Part shown: positions 1 to 8,386 of the stretch, piece by piece | How positions within the stretch are numbered: the first letter of the stretch is position 1 | Layout: each line of letters begins with the position of its first letter | Program-made: the position numbers and the translations under genes | The notes under the pieces: generated by a model | What the model saw: the letters and a program-made list of their open reading frames with translations, nothing else | Told to the model about the DNA's origin: nothing | Databases searched by the model: none | Source: Hydrogenophaga intermedia | GTDB taxonomy: Bacteria; Pseudomonadota; Gammaproteobacteria; Burkholderiales; Burkholderiaceae_C | Length of the DNA: 50,843 bases | Reading direction: 5' to 3' | Assembly (NCBI RefSeq): GCF_000723405.1 | Contig: NZ_CCAE010000034.1 | Coordinates: 1 to 50,843, forward strand

Positions 1-131
1 GTGCAGTGGGTGGGGACGGGGGCGGTGCTCTGTGGGCTGGTTGTGAACCAGTTGCGGGGGCGGCGAGCAGGCGGGCGTTGACCGGACGTTCAGTTGAAGC
101 CCCGCGATTGTCCGCGAGCACCACCGACAGC

Positions 132-263
132 TCAGTCCTCCAACGCCAACAAGGCCTCGACAGTCGACAGCAAGCCGGGGTTGAGCGCTTCGCCGATGAC
201 TTCGAACTTGTGCTCGACCGCGGCCTGAGCCATGGCGAGCCCGCTACCCGTGATCCCACTCAT
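132..263 (-). CDS. small hypothetical protein (43 aa), coupled to the upstream chemoreceptor
   Basis: This short ORF lies directly downstream of the chemoreceptor. Its ATG (263-261) overlaps the receptor's TGA (262-260) as ATGA, the usual arrangement for translational coupling. The 43-residue product starts [20 protein letters not shown] and ends [11 protein letters not shown]. It is mildly acidic, probably helical, and has no signal peptide, membrane segment or recognisable domain. Most codons end in G or C, as in neighbouring real genes. A second in-frame ATG lies 10 codons in. I do not recognise a family. It could be an accessory peptide of the receptor or a decayed fragment. The function is unknown, and the call rests on the overlap and codon use. 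Confidence 0.45.
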   Translation of the reverse strand: MSGITGSGLAMAQAAVEHKFEVIGEALNPGLLSTVEALLALED

Positions 264-1828
264 CCCGCCTCACGCAGCCGGAAGAACCCCACCGCCTGCG
301 CCAGTCGTGCCGCCTGCGTGCGCAGGCTCTCGGCCGCCGCCGCGCTTTCTTCCACCAGCGCGGCGTTCTGCTGCGTGGTGTGGTCCAGCTGAACGATGGC
401 GGTGTTCACCTGGTCGATGCCCTCGCTTTGTTCGCCGGTGGCCGCGCCGATCTCCGAGATCAGGTCGGTGACGCGGCGCACTTGGCCCACGATGTCGTCC
501 ATCGCGGCGCGCGCGTCGCCCACCAGGCGCGCGCCCGACTCGACCTTGCTCACGCTGGCGCCGATGAGCGCCTTGATTTCCTTGGCCGCTTCGGCGCTGC
601 GCTGCGCGAGGTTGCGCACCTCGCCGGCCACCACCGCGAAGCCGCGGCCCTGCTCGCCGGCGCGCGCCGCTTCCACGGCGGCGTTGAGCGCCAGGATATT
701 GGTCTGGAACGCAATGCCGTCGATGACGCCGATGATGTCGCCGATCTTCTGGCTGCTGCCCTGGATGTCCTGCATGGTGGTGACCACCTGGCCCACCACC
801 TCACCGCCCTTCTGTGCGGCCGAGCTGGCCGAGGTGGCCAGTTGCGTGGCCTGGCGCGCGGTGTCGGCACTGTTGCGCACGGTGGCGTTCATCTGCTCCA
901 TGGACGCGGCGGTCTGCTGCAGGCTGCTGGCCTGCTGCTCGGTGCGGGTGGACAGGTCCGCGTTGCCCGTGGCGATCTGCGCGCTGCCGCTGGCAATGCT
1001 GTCGCTGCCCTGGCGAACGTCATCCACGATGCGCACCAGGCTTTCGTTCATCGCTTTGAGCGCGGCCTGCAGTTCGCCCAACTCGTCGCGCCGGGTCACG
1101 GCGATGCTGGAGCGCAGGTCGCCGGACGCGACGGTCTGCGCCACGCTCACGGCTTCCCGGATGGGGCCGACGATGGAGCGCGTGATGAGCAGGGCCAGCA
1201 GCAGGGCGGCAACCACGGCCGCCACGCTGGTGCCGACCATCAGGGCGCGGTTGGTGGCGTACGCGGCGTCCGACGCCTTGACCTCGATCGCGGCCTGCTC
1301 GGCGGCGTAGGCCAGGTACGCATGACTGGCGCTCACCAGCGCCGCGAGCAGCGGCCGGCAGTCCGTTTCCATGCGCCGTACCGCGTTGTCGCGATCGCCC
1401 TTGACGGCCAGGTCGAGGATGCCCAGCGCCACCGGGCCGTACTTCGCTTCAACGGCCACCAGTTCGTCGAACAGGCGCCGCTCCTGCGGCGCGGTGTGCT
1501 CGTCGGCGTCCAGCGCCTCGCGCAGCACCTTGAAGCCTTTCACGACCTCGCCGTGGGCTTTCACGGTGGCGTCCTTTTCGTGCGCCTGGGCCGCGGGATC
1601 GCCCACGAGCACGAGGTTGCGCACGCCGATGGCGCGCGCGTTCGCGGCGTCGAGGATGTTGTTGGCCAGGGACACGCGCTGCGAGGTTTCGCCCGCGTAC
1701 TGGGTAAAGGTGGCGTGCTCGTGTCCAAGGGCGCGCACCGACAGTGCAGCGACGGCCAGCACGATGACGGCGAGCAGCATGAATCCGGCGAGCAGCCGGG
1801 CCTTGACGGAAAGACGATCGATACCCAT
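260..1828 (-). CDS. methyl-accepting chemotaxis protein
   Basis: This is a transmembrane chemoreceptor of 522 residues. The start (ATG 1828) gives [16 protein letters not shown] and follows a GGGAG ribosome-binding site; an upstream in-frame ATG adds 32 unlikely residues. Domains in order are TM1 (about residues 10-30), a periplasmic four-helix-bundle ligand domain (about 35-185), TM2 ([20 protein letters not shown]), a HAMP domain and a long cytoplasmic coiled coil. The signalling tip is unmistakable: [20 protein letters not shown] followed by [20 protein letters not shown]. There is no C-terminal NWETF-like pentapeptide, so CheR tethering is not expected. No che genes are adjacent, so this is an orphan receptor. 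The ligand cannot be predicted. The small ORF at 132-263 overlaps its stop codon. Confidence 0.95.
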   Translation of the reverse strand: MGIDRLSVKARLLAGFMLLAVIVLAVAALSVRALGHEHATFTQYAGETSQRVSLANNILDAANARAIGVRNLVLVGDPAAQAHEKDATVKAHGEVVKGFKVLREALDADEHTAPQERRLFDELVAVEAKYGPVALGILDLAVKGDRDNAVRRMETDCRPLLAALVSASHAYLAYAAEQAAIEVKASDAAYATNRALMVGTSVAAVVAALLLALLITRSIVGPIREAVSVAQTVASGDLRSSIAVTRRDELGELQAALKAMNESLVRIVDDVRQGSDSIASGSAQIATGNADLSTRTEQQASSLQQTAASMEQMNATVRNSADTARQATQLATSASSAAQKGGEVVGQVVTTMQDIQGSSQKIGDIIGVIDGIAFQTNILALNAAVEAARAGEQGRGFAVVAGEVRNLAQRSAEAAKEIKALIGASVSKVESGARLVGDARAAMDDIVGQVRRVTDLISEIGAATGEQSEGIDQVNTAIVQLDHTTQQNAALVEESAAAAESLRTQAARLAQAVGFFRLREAG

Positions 1829-1895
1829 GACGCTGGCTCCCTTCTGTTGTCGAACATGTGGCTGACGGTGGGCACGCGGCATAACCGCAGCTTGT

Positions 1896-1923
1896 CTATC
1901 GACGCACTGTTGTGGGGACTTCA
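1896..1923 (-). promoter_or_regulatory. possible sigma-28-like promoter of the chemoreceptor
   Basis: On the minus strand TGAA (1923-1920) is followed after 16 bases by GTCGATAG (1903-1896), about 70 bases before the receptor's ATG. This resembles the flagellar sigma-28 consensus TAAA-N15-GCCGATAA, at six of eight in the -10 box but with one extra base in the spacer. Chemoreceptor genes often use this sigma factor. It is a pattern match only. Confidence 0.22.
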
Positions 1924-2043
1924 CATGACGCGACGGCCGGTCACGGCCTTGTCACGTTGGTATGCGCAGCCAGCTTTTGGGGCCCGGAACTGAGGCCTTT
2001 CGGAGGATAGGCAGGGCGGGTGACCATGCCGGTCGTCGAAGCC

Positions 2044-2982
2044 TTAAGTCGCGCGGGCCACGGTGGTGCCGATCGCCGCCAGCATGCGCTCCAGCGCGCG
2101 CCCCGCGCTGGGCGCGTAGTTCACCATCGCCAGGAAGCCGTGCACCAGGCCGTCGGCGCGCACCACGTCGGTGGGCACACCGGCCTGGCGCAGGCGCTCG
2201 CCATAGGCCTCTCCCTCGTCGCGCAAAGGGTCCATGCCGGCGGTGACGACCAGGGCCGCGGGCGAGGCCGAGAGGTCGGGCGTGTGCAGCGGCGAGGCCA
2301 GCGGATCCCGGCGCTTCGCGGCGTCGGGCTGGTACTGGTCCCAGAACCACATCATGTCGCGCCGCGTGAGCAGGTAGCCCTCGGCGAATTCGTGGAAGCT
2401 CTTCGTGTCGAAGTCGCAGTCGGCCACCGGGTAGGCCAGCACCTGCAGGTCCACGCGTCGGGCGGGCTTCGATTCGTTGTGCAGGCGCGAGGCCACGCTG
2501 GCCAGGTTGCCGCCCGCGCTGTCGCCCATGGCGATCAGCGTGCGCAGCGGCGCGCCCATGCGCGCGGCGGCCTGCGTCGCGGCCCAGGTGATCGCGGCGC
2601 GCGCGTCGTCCAGCGGCAGCGGGAACGGGTGCTCGGGCGCCAGTCGGTAGTCCACCGACAGCACCGCGCAACCCGTGCGCTGCGCGAGCGCGGCGGTGAA
2701 GGGGTGGTACGAGGCCACCGTGCCGATCACCCAGCCGCCACCGTGGAAGTACACGATGAGGCCCTTGGGCGCGGGCGAGGGCACGTACAGCCGCACCGGG
2801 AGCGCGTGGCCGTTCGACGACGGAATGCTGAAGTCCTCGACCCGCGCCACCTCGGGTGCGGGGCCGAACAGCAGGTCCATCAGTGTGGGCCCGCTGCGCG
2901 CCTGTTGCGGCGTGCTCTGCCAGAACGGCGTGCGCTTGGCGTCCTTGACCTTCTGCAACAGGGCGGTGATCTCGGCGTCCAT
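2044..2982 (-). CDS. alpha/beta hydrolase, hormone-sensitive-lipase family esterase
   Basis: This cytoplasmic carboxylesterase of 312 residues shows the full HSL (family IV) signature. The oxyanion motif HGGGW is at residues 80-84, the nucleophile elbow GDSAG at 153-157 (Ser155), the catalytic Asp251 in MDPLRDEG, and His281 in LVHGF. Its length fits the family. The start at 2982 (MDAEITALLQ) follows GGAAGGGAAG; longer ORF versions read into the upstream gene. It is the third gene of the minus-strand operon BVMO, binding protein, esterase, 23 bases after the binding-protein stop. In that context it most plausibly hydrolyses the ester or lactone made by the Baeyer-Villiger monooxygenase. The substrate is not evident, and no signal peptide is present. 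Confidence 0.92.
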   Translation of the reverse strand: MDAEITALLQKVKDAKRTPFWQSTPQQARSGPTLMDLLFGPAPEVARVEDFSIPSSNGHALPVRLYVPSPAPKGLIVYFHGGGWVIGTVASYHPFTAALAQRTGCAVLSVDYRLAPEHPFPLPLDDARAAITWAATQAAARMGAPLRTLIAMGDSAGGNLASVASRLHNESKPARRVDLQVLAYPVADCDFDTKSFHEFAEGYLLTRRDMMWFWDQYQPDAAKRRDPLASPLHTPDLSASPAALVVTAGMDPLRDEGEAYGERLRQAGVPTDVVRADGLVHGFLAMVNYAPSAGRALERMLAAIGTTVARAT

Positions 2983-3005
2983 GTCGGCGACTTCCCTTCC
3001 TGCAA

Positions 3006-4049
3006 TCAGGCCTTGGGCCGGTAACGCTGGATCAGCGCGCGCGCCTCGGCCAGCAGCTTGTTGCCGTCGAAGCCCTTGCCGCTGACTTCCTTCACCCAGT
3101 CGGCGGTCACGGGTTCGGTGAGCTTGATGAACTCCTCGGTCTCGGGCTTTCCCACCACGTGCACCGTGTTGCCACGGTCGATGACGGACTTGCGAACGAT
3201 CGGATCGGCTTGCGCGATCACGCGGCCGTACATGGCCGAGGTGTCGGCGCCCGAGTTGTTGTCGATGACCTTTTTCAGGTCGGCCGGCAGGTTCTCGTAG
3301 CGCGCGCGGTTCATGGTGAGGAACTGCACGCTGTTGTTGAAGCCGGGCATGCCCTGAGGGAACTCGGTGTGGAACTTCGTCAGCTCGTCGAGCTTGGCGG
3401 CGGGCACCGTGTCCCAGGGAATGATGGCGCCGTCGATCACGCCCTTGGAGAGTGCATCGGGGATGGCGGGCAGCGGCATGCCCACCGGTACCGCGCCCAC
3501 GTTCGCCAGGAACTGCGTGGCGCGGCGCGACGGGCCCCGCACCTTCATGCCCTTGAGGTCGGCGGCCTTGGTGATGACCTTGTTCTTCATGTGCAGGATG
3601 TTCAGGCCGTGGGTGTGCGCGGCCAGCAGCTTGACGTCGCGGAACTCGTCGGCGGCATTGGCGCTCACGTATTCCCACACCGCGCGGGACGAACCTTCGC
3701 CGTCGTAGGTGAAGAAGGGCAGTTCGAACACCTCGCTGCGCGGGAAGCGGCCCGGCGTGTAGCCGGCCAGCGACCAGATCACGTCGACCACGCCGTCGCG
3801 CGACTGGTCATAGAGCTGTGCGGGCGCGCCGCCCAGTTGCATCGAGGCATAGCCCTCGAACTGGATGCGTCCGCCCGATTCCTTCTCGATCTTCTGCATC
3901 CAGGGCGTGATCACCTTGCTGTACACGTTGGACGTGGCCGGCACGAAGGTGTGCAGGCGCAGCTTGACGGGGTTCTGCGCCGAGGCGGGCAGCACGATGG
4001 CGGGCGCGGCCAGTGCGGCGGCGGACTTGAGCAGGGTTCTGCGATCCAT
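3006..4049 (-). CDS. TRAP transporter solute-binding protein, DctP family (orphan)
   Basis: This is a periplasmic binding protein of 347 residues. The N-terminus has a Tat-like DRRTLLK motif, a hydrophobic stretch and a PASA-Q cleavage site. The body has DctP-family features: LKGMKVRGPSRRATQFL around residues 165-180, and the GVIDGAIIPWDTV region, which follows the family pattern of a binding-site loop. It lies between the BVMO gene (45-base gap) and the esterase in one operon. No DctQ/DctM permease genes accompany it. The only TRAP permease here is in a separate operon at 18069-19906 with its own binding protein. It probably delivers the operon's substrate to a permease encoded elsewhere, or senses it. 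The ligand is unknown; a ketone or carboxylate precursor is inferred from context. Confidence 0.92.
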   Translation of the reverse strand: MDRRTLLKSAAALAAPAIVLPASAQNPVKLRLHTFVPATSNVYSKVITPWMQKIEKESGGRIQFEGYASMQLGGAPAQLYDQSRDGVVDVIWSLAGYTPGRFPRSEVFELPFFTYDGEGSSRAVWEYVSANAADEFRDVKLLAAHTHGLNILHMKNKVITKAADLKGMKVRGPSRRATQFLANVGAVPVGMPLPAIPDALSKGVIDGAIIPWDTVPAAKLDELTKFHTEFPQGMPGFNNSVQFLTMNRARYENLPADLKKVIDNNSGADTSAMYGRVIAQADPIVRKSVIDRGNTVHVVGKPETEEFIKLTEPVTADWVKEVSGKGFDGNKLLAEARALIQRYRPKA

Positions 4050-4094
4050 GGGTTGTCTCCTGAAATGAATGGTGGTGGCCCGGGCTGCGTTGGC

Positions 4095-5699
4095 TCAGGC
4101 GATGTCGAATCCCTGGTAATCGTTTGCCGCGACCTCTTCGATGAGGCGGCGGTACAGCGGCACGCCCGACACGAAGGCCATGAACACGCGCGGCTTGCCT
4201 TCGATGTTGGCGCCCATGTACCAGCTGTTGGCGCGCGGGTAGAGCGTCTTGTTGGCCTCGTCGGCGCAGCGCTGCACCCAGGCGTCCTCGGCGTCCTGGC
4301 GCGCGGCGATGCGTTTGGCGTCGCGGGCCTTCGCTGTCTGGATGAGTCTCATGATCCAGTCCACGTGGGTCTCGATCGAATGCACCATGTTGCTCAGCAC
4401 CGAGGGGCTGCCCGGGCCGGCGATCACGAAGAGGTTGGGGAAGCCCGCGATGCCGATGCCCAGGTACGAGGTGGGCCCGTGCTCCCACTTGTCGCGCAGC
4501 GCCACGCCGCCTTCGCCGCGCAGGTCGATCGACTTGAGCGCGCCGGTCATGGCGTCGAAGCCGGTGGCGAACACGATGGCGTCGCAGTCGAACTGACGGC
4601 TCTTCGTGCGGATACCGGTGGGCGTGGCCTCCACGATCGGGTCGGCGGACACGTCCACGATGTCCACGTGCGGCAGGTTGAAGGTCTCGTAGTACCTCGA
4701 GTCCACGCACAGGCGCTTGGTGCCGAAGGGCAGGTCGTCCTTGGGGCAGAGCGCCTCGGCCTTGCGCGGGTCCTTCACCGCCTCACGGATCTTGCTGCGC
4801 GCGAACTCGGCCACCAGGCGGTTGGTCGAGAGGTTGGACATCTGGTCGGCGAAGGTGCGCAGCATGCGAAAGCCCCCACCCGCGCCGCGCCAGCGGTACT
4901 CCAGCTCGGCGATGCGTTCCTCGTCCGTCATTTCGGCCGCCGTCTTGGTGTTGGCGTTGAGGAACTGGCCGGTGACCGCCTCGCGGCCCATGGCGCGGCG
5001 TTCGGGGTAGCGCGCCTTGGCCGCCTTCAGCGCCTCGGGCGTGAAGGGCACGTTGTGCGCCGGCACGCTGAAGTTGGCGGTGCGCTGCAGCACGGTGAGC
5101 TGCTTCGCCTGCGCCGCGATCTCCGGCGTCATCTGCACGCCGCTGGAGCCGGTGCCGATGAGCACCACGCGCTGGCCCGTGAAGTCCACGCCCTCGCTCG
5201 GCCAGCGCGCGCTGTGGTACCAGCGGCCCTGGAAATCGTCCAGGCCCTTCAGGTCCGGCTTCTGCGGGATCGACAGTCCGCCCGTGGCCATCACCAGGTA
5301 GCGGGCCTCGAAGCGCTGGCCGTCGGCGGTGGCCACGTCCCAGAGCGCGCGCACCTCGTCGTAGTGCGCTGTGGTGACGCGGGCGTTGAGCAGGATGTCG
5401 TCGCGCAGGCCGAAGCGGTCGACCACGTGGTTCATGTAGCGCAGGATTTCGGCCTGCGGGGCGTAGCGCTCGCTCCACTCCCATTCCTCTTCCAGCTCGC
5501 GGCTGAAGGAGTAGGAATAGTCCAGGCTCTCCACGTCGCAGCGCGCGCCGGGGTAGCGGTTCCAGAACCAGGTGCCGCCCACGCCATCGCCCATCTCCAG
5601 GGCCTTCACGCTCATGCCCGCCTCGCGGGCCTTGTACAGCTGGTAGATGCCCGCGAAGCCGGCGCCCACCACCACCATGTCCAGTTTCATCGTCGTCAT
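4095..5699 (-). CDS. flavin-containing Baeyer-Villiger-type monooxygenase
   Basis: This FAD- and NADPH-dependent monooxygenase (534 residues) inserts one oxygen atom next to a ketone to give an ester or lactone. The FAD Rossmann motif GAGFAG is at residues 12-17, followed by the GVGGTWFWNRYPGARCD block (39-55) typical of class B flavoprotein monooxygenases. The diagnostic BVMO fingerprint FxGxxxHxxxWP appears as FQGRWYHSARWP (156-167), and the NADPH Rossmann motif GTGSSG is at 182-187. Length and motif order match cyclohexanone/phenylacetone monooxygenases. It is the first gene of its operon and faces the SDR gene across a 92-bp region carrying two palindromes. ATG 5699 is taken as the start; Met4 is an alternative, and neither has a strong ribosome-binding site. 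The ketone substrate is unknown. Confidence 0.95.
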   Translation of the reverse strand: MTTMKLDMVVVGAGFAGIYQLYKAREAGMSVKALEMGDGVGGTWFWNRYPGARCDVESLDYSYSFSRELEEEWEWSERYAPQAEILRYMNHVVDRFGLRDDILLNARVTTAHYDEVRALWDVATADGQRFEARYLVMATGGLSIPQKPDLKGLDDFQGRWYHSARWPSEGVDFTGQRVVLIGTGSSGVQMTPEIAAQAKQLTVLQRTANFSVPAHNVPFTPEALKAAKARYPERRAMGREAVTGQFLNANTKTAAEMTDEERIAELEYRWRGAGGGFRMLRTFADQMSNLSTNRLVAEFARSKIREAVKDPRKAEALCPKDDLPFGTKRLCVDSRYYETFNLPHVDIVDVSADPIVEATPTGIRTKSRQFDCDAIVFATGFDAMTGALKSIDLRGEGGVALRDKWEHGPTSYLGIGIAGFPNLFVIAGPGSPSVLSNMVHSIETHVDWIMRLIQTAKARDAKRIAARQDAEDAWVQRCADEANKTLYPRANSWYMGANIEGKPRVFMAFVSGVPLYRRLIEEVAANDYQGFDIA

Positions 5700-5713
5700 G
5701 TCGGTGCTCGTTC

Positions 5714-5731
5714 TGGTTGTTGAATCAACCT
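5714..5731. promoter_or_regulatory. palindromic operator-like site 1
   Basis: TGGTTG at the left and TCAACCT at the right form an imperfect 18-bp palindrome with GGTTG/CAACC arms. It closely resembles site 2 (5753-5770), centre to centre 39 bp. It lies just upstream of the BVMO start, so binding could block that promoter. The nearby MarR regulator is the obvious candidate; that link is inferred. Confidence 0.5.
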
Positions 5732-5752
5732 AAATTCAGTATCCACCCCATT

Positions 5753-5770
5753 AGGTTGACTTGTCAACCT
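5753..5770. promoter_or_regulatory. palindromic operator-like site 2 (perfect 8-bp arms)
   Basis: AGGTTGAC-TT-GTCAACCT has perfect 8-base arms around a 2-base centre, the size and form of a MarR-family operator. It lies 22 bases before the SDR start codon. With site 1 it makes a two-operator module in the shared promoter of the BVMO and SDR operons. The candidate binder is the MarR protein at 6553-7122. Confidence 0.6.
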
Positions 5771-5791
5771 GAAGACAACAGAATCCGACCG

Positions 5792-6526
5792 ATGAACGAC
5801 AAGGACCTTCAGGACCGGCGCGTGCTGGTGACGGGCGGCGCGGGCGGCATCGGCCAGGCCTGCGCGCGGCACTTCCTGGGCCGCGGCGCCCAGGTGACGC
5901 TGGTGGACATCGACGGCGAACGGCTCGATGCCGCGCGCGAGCGCCTGGGCGGCGAGCGTGTGACGGTGGTGCGCAGCGCGCTGGGCGACGCGCGGGCGTG
6001 CGCGCAGGCGGCCGCCGCCGCGGGCGGGCCCCTGCACGCGCTGGTGCACATGGCGGGCGTGTTCGAGCACGACCCGCTGGATCCCGAGGACCGCTCCGTG
6101 TGGGATCGCGCGATCGCCAGCAACCTGAGCAACGCCTACGAGATGGTGCTGGCCTTTCGCGCCGCGCGCGACGAGCGCAGCCTGTCGCGCGTGGTGTTGT
6201 GCAGCTCGCGCGCCTTCCAGCGCGGTACGCCCAACCGCGCGGCGTACGCGGCGGCCAAGGGAGGCATCGTGGGCCTGGTGCGCGCTTTCTCGCGCGACCT
6301 GGCGCCGCGCACCTGCGTGAACGCGGTCTCGCCCGGGCTCATCCGCACGCCCATGACCGACGACCTGGTGGCGGCCATGGGCGCGCAACGCCTGGCCGAG
6401 ATTCCCCTGGGCCGCTACGGTGAGCCCGAGGATGTCGCCGGTGTGGTCGGCTTCCTGTGCAGCGACGCGGCAAACTACGTGACCGGCCAGGTGATCACCG
6501 TCGATGGCGGCGTGATCAACGGATAG
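5792..6526 (+). CDS. short-chain dehydrogenase/reductase (SDR)
   Basis: This is a classical NAD(P)-dependent SDR of 244 residues. It shows the cofactor motif TGGAGGIG (14-21), an HMAG variant of the NNAG structural motif (86-89), the serine in LCSS (137-139), and the YxxxK pair Tyr152/Lys156. An Asp at the end of the second strand (VDIDGE, about 38-42) favours NAD over NADP. ATG 5792 gives the normal SDR start; earlier in-frame codons run through the operator region. The MarR gene follows 26 bases downstream, so the two are probably cotranscribed. Opposite the BVMO-esterase operon, the likely job is oxidation of a secondary alcohol to the BVMO's ketone substrate, as in cyclohexanol-type pathways. 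This assignment is contextual. Confidence 0.92.
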   Translation: MNDKDLQDRRVLVTGGAGGIGQACARHFLGRGAQVTLVDIDGERLDAARERLGGERVTVVRSALGDARACAQAAAAAGGPLHALVHMAGVFEHDPLDPEDRSVWDRAIASNLSNAYEMVLAFRAARDERSLSRVVLCSSRAFQRGTPNRAAYAAAKGGIVGLVRAFSRDLAPRTCVNAVSPGLIRTPMTDDLVAAMGAQRLAEIPLGRYGEPEDVAGVVGFLCSDAANYVTGQVITVDGGVING

Positions 6527-6552
6527 GCCCCCCACCAGCCCACCACCGAACC

Positions 6553-7122
6553 ATGCAACTCGATCTCGACCGATACGTGCCCGGCCTGCTGCTCTGGCTG
6601 TCGAACAAGGTGTCCAGCAGTGCCTCCGCGCTGTACCACGAACGCTTCGGCGTCAGCGTGACCGAGTGGCGCGTGCTGGCCTACTTCAAGATCCATCCCT
6701 GGTCCACGGCCTCCAAGGCCTGCGAATTCATGGGCCTGGACAAGGCGGCCGTGAGCCGCTCCGTCGCCAACCTGGTGGGCAAGAACGTCCTCGAGCCCCG
6801 GCCCCAGGGCCTGCGCAAGATCGAGTACCGCGTGACCGCTGAAGGAAACAAGCTGCACAACGCCATGTACCGCTTCGCCATGGCGCGCGAGCAGGCGCTG
6901 CTCAAAGGCATCGACGACGCCGAGCGGGCGGTGTTGATCGACCTGCTCAAGCGCATGCTGGACAACCTGGGCGAGGTGCAGCAGGTGGGGCGCGTCGGGC
7001 GACGCGCGCCTCAGGCGGCTGGCGAACGCGGCACCGAGAACAGCGGCGCGATGAGCGCGCCCGCGCGCCGCGTGGCTGGCGCCAGACCCAGCGCGAGCAG
7101 GACCCAGTCCAGCGGCATCTGA
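6553..7122 (+). CDS. MarR-family transcriptional regulator
   Basis: This winged-helix DNA-binding protein has 189 residues. The core matches MarR: VSVTEWRVLAYF, recognition helix LDKAAVSRSVANLV, and a wing around the basic RKIEYRVTAEG. The family usually ends near residue 150. Here about 40 further residues follow the dimerisation helix (after LDNLGEVQQV), rich in Ala, Arg, Gly and Ser and without clear structure. This tail overlaps the minus-strand ORF 7011-7247 by 112 bp, so the stop may lie beyond the functional part. It is likely cotranscribed with the SDR. It is the natural candidate to bind the paired palindromes at 5714-5770 and to control both operons. The effector is probably a pathway intermediate. 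Confidence 0.92.
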   Translation: MQLDLDRYVPGLLLWLSNKVSSSASALYHERFGVSVTEWRVLAYFKIHPWSTASKACEFMGLDKAAVSRSVANLVGKNVLEPRPQGLRKIEYRVTAEGNKLHNAMYRFAMAREQALLKGIDDAERAVLIDLLKRMLDNLGEVQQVGRVGRRAPQAAGERGTENSGAMSAPARRVAGARPSASRTQSSGI

Positions 7123-7247
7123 TCCGTGCCGCGCAGGCCGACGCCGCACAACAGCAGCGCCAGCAGGCCGGCGCCCGCCAGCGTGAGGCCGGCCGCCGTG
7201 GCCTGGTGCTCCAGGCGCGCCAGCGCGCGCATCGAGTGCTCGGTCAT
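7011..7247 (-). CDS. small hypothetical membrane protein (78 aa)
   Basis: This small ORF starts inside the stop codon of the methyltransferase gene (ATGA, ATG 7247-7245 over TGA 7246-7244), which suggests coupled translation. The protein has an amphipathic start (MTEHSMRALARLEHQA) and two hydrophobic stretches, LTLAGAGLLALLLCGVGL and LDWVLLALGLA, compatible with two membrane helices. I recognise no family. Its 3' half overlaps the C-terminal tail codons of the MarR gene on the other strand. The start overlap and hydrophobic pattern make it more credible than a chance ORF. Confidence 0.55.
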   Translation of the reverse strand: MTEHSMRALARLEHQATAAGLTLAGAGLLALLLCGVGLRGTDQMPLDWVLLALGLAPATRRAGALIAPLFSVPRSPAA

Positions 7248-8320
7248 GGCGCTCTCCGCCTGGCCTCGAGGATCAGGTTGAACGGCGTCTCGGCGGCGCG
7301 ACGGAAATGCGCGAAGCCGGCCTGGCGGAACACCTCGGCCAGGCGCTTCTGGCCGGCCTGCGCGCCGAGCACCAGTTGCCCGCCCTCCGAGATGGCGTGC
7401 GCGCAGCAGATGGTGGTGGAGGCCGAGTAGTACAGGCGCGCCACGGTGTCGCGGTTGTCCTCGGGCCGGTCCTTCGCGTAGGGCTCCACCAGCATCACCG
7501 TGCCGTCCTCGGCCAGCACCTCGCCCGCGCGGCGCGCGGCGGCCACCGGGTCACCCAGGTCGTGCAGGCAGTCGAAGAAGCACACCAGGCCGAAACCGCG
7601 CGCGGGCACCTGCGTGGCGCTGGCCCGTTCGAAGGCCACGCGGTCGGCCACGCCTGCCGCTTCGGCGTGGCGGCGGGCCTGATCGATCGAGTCCTCGTGC
7701 ACGTCGTAGCCGAAGAAGCGCGAGCGCGGAAAGGCCTGCGCCATGAGCACGGTGGAGTGGCCGTGCCCGCAGCCGATGTCGGCCACATCGATGCCGTGTT
7801 CCAGTCGCTCGACCACGCCGTCCAGCGCGGGCAGCCACTGCGGCACCAGGCTGGCGCGGTAGCCGTTGCGGTAGAAGGCGGCCACGCCGCAGGCCAGGCG
7901 CTGGTCGTGTTCGCCCCAGGCCACGCCTTGCCCGGTGCGAAACGCCTGCAGCGTGCGCGGCTCGTCGGCCCACATCGAGGCCGGCACGTTCCAGGCGGGG
8001 GGCACGAACACCGGGCTACTTTCGTCGGCCAGCACCATGGCCTGCTCGGGCGCGAGTTCGTAGGTGTCGCTCAACGCGTGGTGGTCCACGTAGCCGGCGG
8101 CGGCCTGCGAGTTCAGCCATTCGCTCACATAGCGCGTGGCGCAGCCGGCGCGTTGCGCCACTTCGCGGGCGCTCAGCGGCCCGGCACCGGCCATGGCCTT
8201 GTACAGGCCCAGGCGGTGGCCCAGGCTGACCATCACGCCGCCATAGCCGGCGGCCAGGTCGTCCATGGCGCGTTGCACGAAGCGCTCCAGGCGCGCGTTG
8301 TCGAGGACGGGGGCATCCAT
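7244..8320 (-). CDS. class I SAM-dependent methyltransferase with N-terminal winged-helix domain
   Basis: This protein of 358 residues has two parts. Residues about 1-100 form a helical, winged-helix-like dimerisation domain (GPLSAREVAQRAGCATRYVS resembles the helix-turn-helix of O-methyltransferase N-domains). Residues about 170-340 form a Rossmann-type methyltransferase with motif I DIGCGHGHST, an acidic residue after strand 2 (GYDVHEDS), and the post-motif CFFDCLHDLGDP. The ATG at 8320 (MDAPVLDNAR) follows AAGGAG. Its substrate is not indicated. The small membrane protein overlaps its stop codon, and the divergent gene is a GATase1-AraC regulator that may control it. Confidence 0.88.
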   Translation of the reverse strand: MDAPVLDNARLERFVQRAMDDLAAGYGGVMVSLGHRLGLYKAMAGAGPLSAREVAQRAGCATRYVSEWLNSQAAAGYVDHHALSDTYELAPEQAMVLADESSPVFVPPAWNVPASMWADEPRTLQAFRTGQGVAWGEHDQRLACGVAAFYRNGYRASLVPQWLPALDGVVERLEHGIDVADIGCGHGHSTVLMAQAFPRSRFFGYDVHEDSIDQARRHAEAAGVADRVAFERASATQVPARGFGLVCFFDCLHDLGDPVAAARRAGEVLAEDGTVMLVEPYAKDRPEDNRDTVARLYYSASTTICCAHAISEGGQLVLGAQAGQKRLAEVFRQAGFAHFRRAAETPFNLILEARRRAP

Positions 8321-8386
8321 GCGGTTCTCCTTCTTGTGCCCAGGTGGGCAGGGGTTGGGGGTGCCGCCATGGTTCCCGAGCGGGCC

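Noticed and set aside
380..1993. A 537-codon plus-strand frame opposite the chemoreceptor
   Set aside because: It has no recognisable motif; the minus strand carries the invariant chemoreceptor signalling tip.
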